64,000 bases of DNA from Clostridiales bacterium UBA1738 (GTDB lineage: Bacteria > Bacillota > Clostridia > UBA1381): positions 113,067 to 177,066 of the forward strand of contig DCIA01000004.1 of NCBI GenBank assembly GCA_002315735.1, in the 5' to 3' direction. A program made the position numbers and the translations under genes. Shown here in pieces: positions 63,984-64,000 of this stretch. The notes beneath the pieces were generated by a model, which saw only the letters and a list, made by a program, of their open reading frames with translations, made no database searches and was not told where the DNA came from. Positions within the stretch are counted from its first letter, which is position 1, and every line of letters begins with the position of its first letter.

Positions 63984-64000
63984 TATCGAGTATTCATAAG

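Overview
The window looks like the chromosome of an AT-rich, anaerobic Clostridia-class Firmicute. The evidence is consensus sigma-A promoters (TTGACA, 17 bp, TATAAT), strong AGGAGG-type ribosome binding sites, S-layer homology (SLH) proteins, a glycyl radical enzyme with its activase, formate-THF ligase, a RuvX/DUF1292 pair and a 6S-like RNA. The mixture of SLH domains, copper-amine-oxidase-like stalk domains and pectin/galactan-type enzymes recalls plant-polysaccharide degraders of the gut, but I cannot name the species.

Region 1 (about 0.8-38.6 kb, minus strand) is one very long run of co-directional genes, mostly 0-50 bp apart, that probably starts at a promoter at 38629-38657. In order of transcription it encodes an SLH surface protein; an 828-aa exported protein; three exported beta-sandwich/FN3 proteins without obvious catalytic domains; two exported GH42-like enzymes; a GH2 beta-galactosidase; a CUT1 sugar ABC transporter (binding lipoprotein and two permeases, no ATPase here); clan GH-D, GH32-like and GH38-like enzymes without signal peptides; a sedoheptulokinase-like FGGY kinase; an unrecognised 637-aa protein; an ADP-ribosylglycohydrolase-family protein; and SGNH hydrolases. 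The layout suggests a Gram-positive polysaccharide utilisation locus: surface capture and exo-cleavage outside, ABC import, then intracellular trimming. Its distal end is decaying, with a broken SGNH gene, a frameshifted GH28-like gene and a half-length transporter. A divergent AraC regulator (38816-39583) sits beside the promoter.

Region 2 (39.6-47.7 kb, minus) is a second catabolic operon: nucleoside-hydrolase-like protein, ribokinase, UxuA, UxuB, a shortened UxaC, a TIM-barrel isomerase/epimerase and two Gfo/Idh/MocA oxidoreductases. It converts D-glucuronate to KDG. It is divergent from a second AraC regulator (47838-48629), with an inverted-repeat operator candidate between them.

Region 3 (48.6-53.8 kb) is an accessory island: a GH38 C-terminal relic, a HEPN/MNT toxin-antitoxin pair, a Fic/FicA pair and an unlisted candidate type I toxin-antitoxin (a 20-aa hydrophobic peptide facing an antisense RNA). 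Copies of a dispersed repeat separate these modules; two copies of about 182 bp flank HEPN/MNT directly. Transposase and other gene relics follow, with an FMN reductase and a GNAT acetyltransferase.

Region 4 (53.9-64 kb) holds an esterase, fhs, tRNA-Arg, a 59-aa membrane-associated protein, a DUF1015 protein, a glycyl-radical-enzyme operon that also carries PqqD and an S26-like protein, then ruvX, a DUF1292 gene, a 6S-like RNA, a tRNA-Leu half-relic and an intact tRNA-Leu.

All calls come from reading the sequence; no database search was run.
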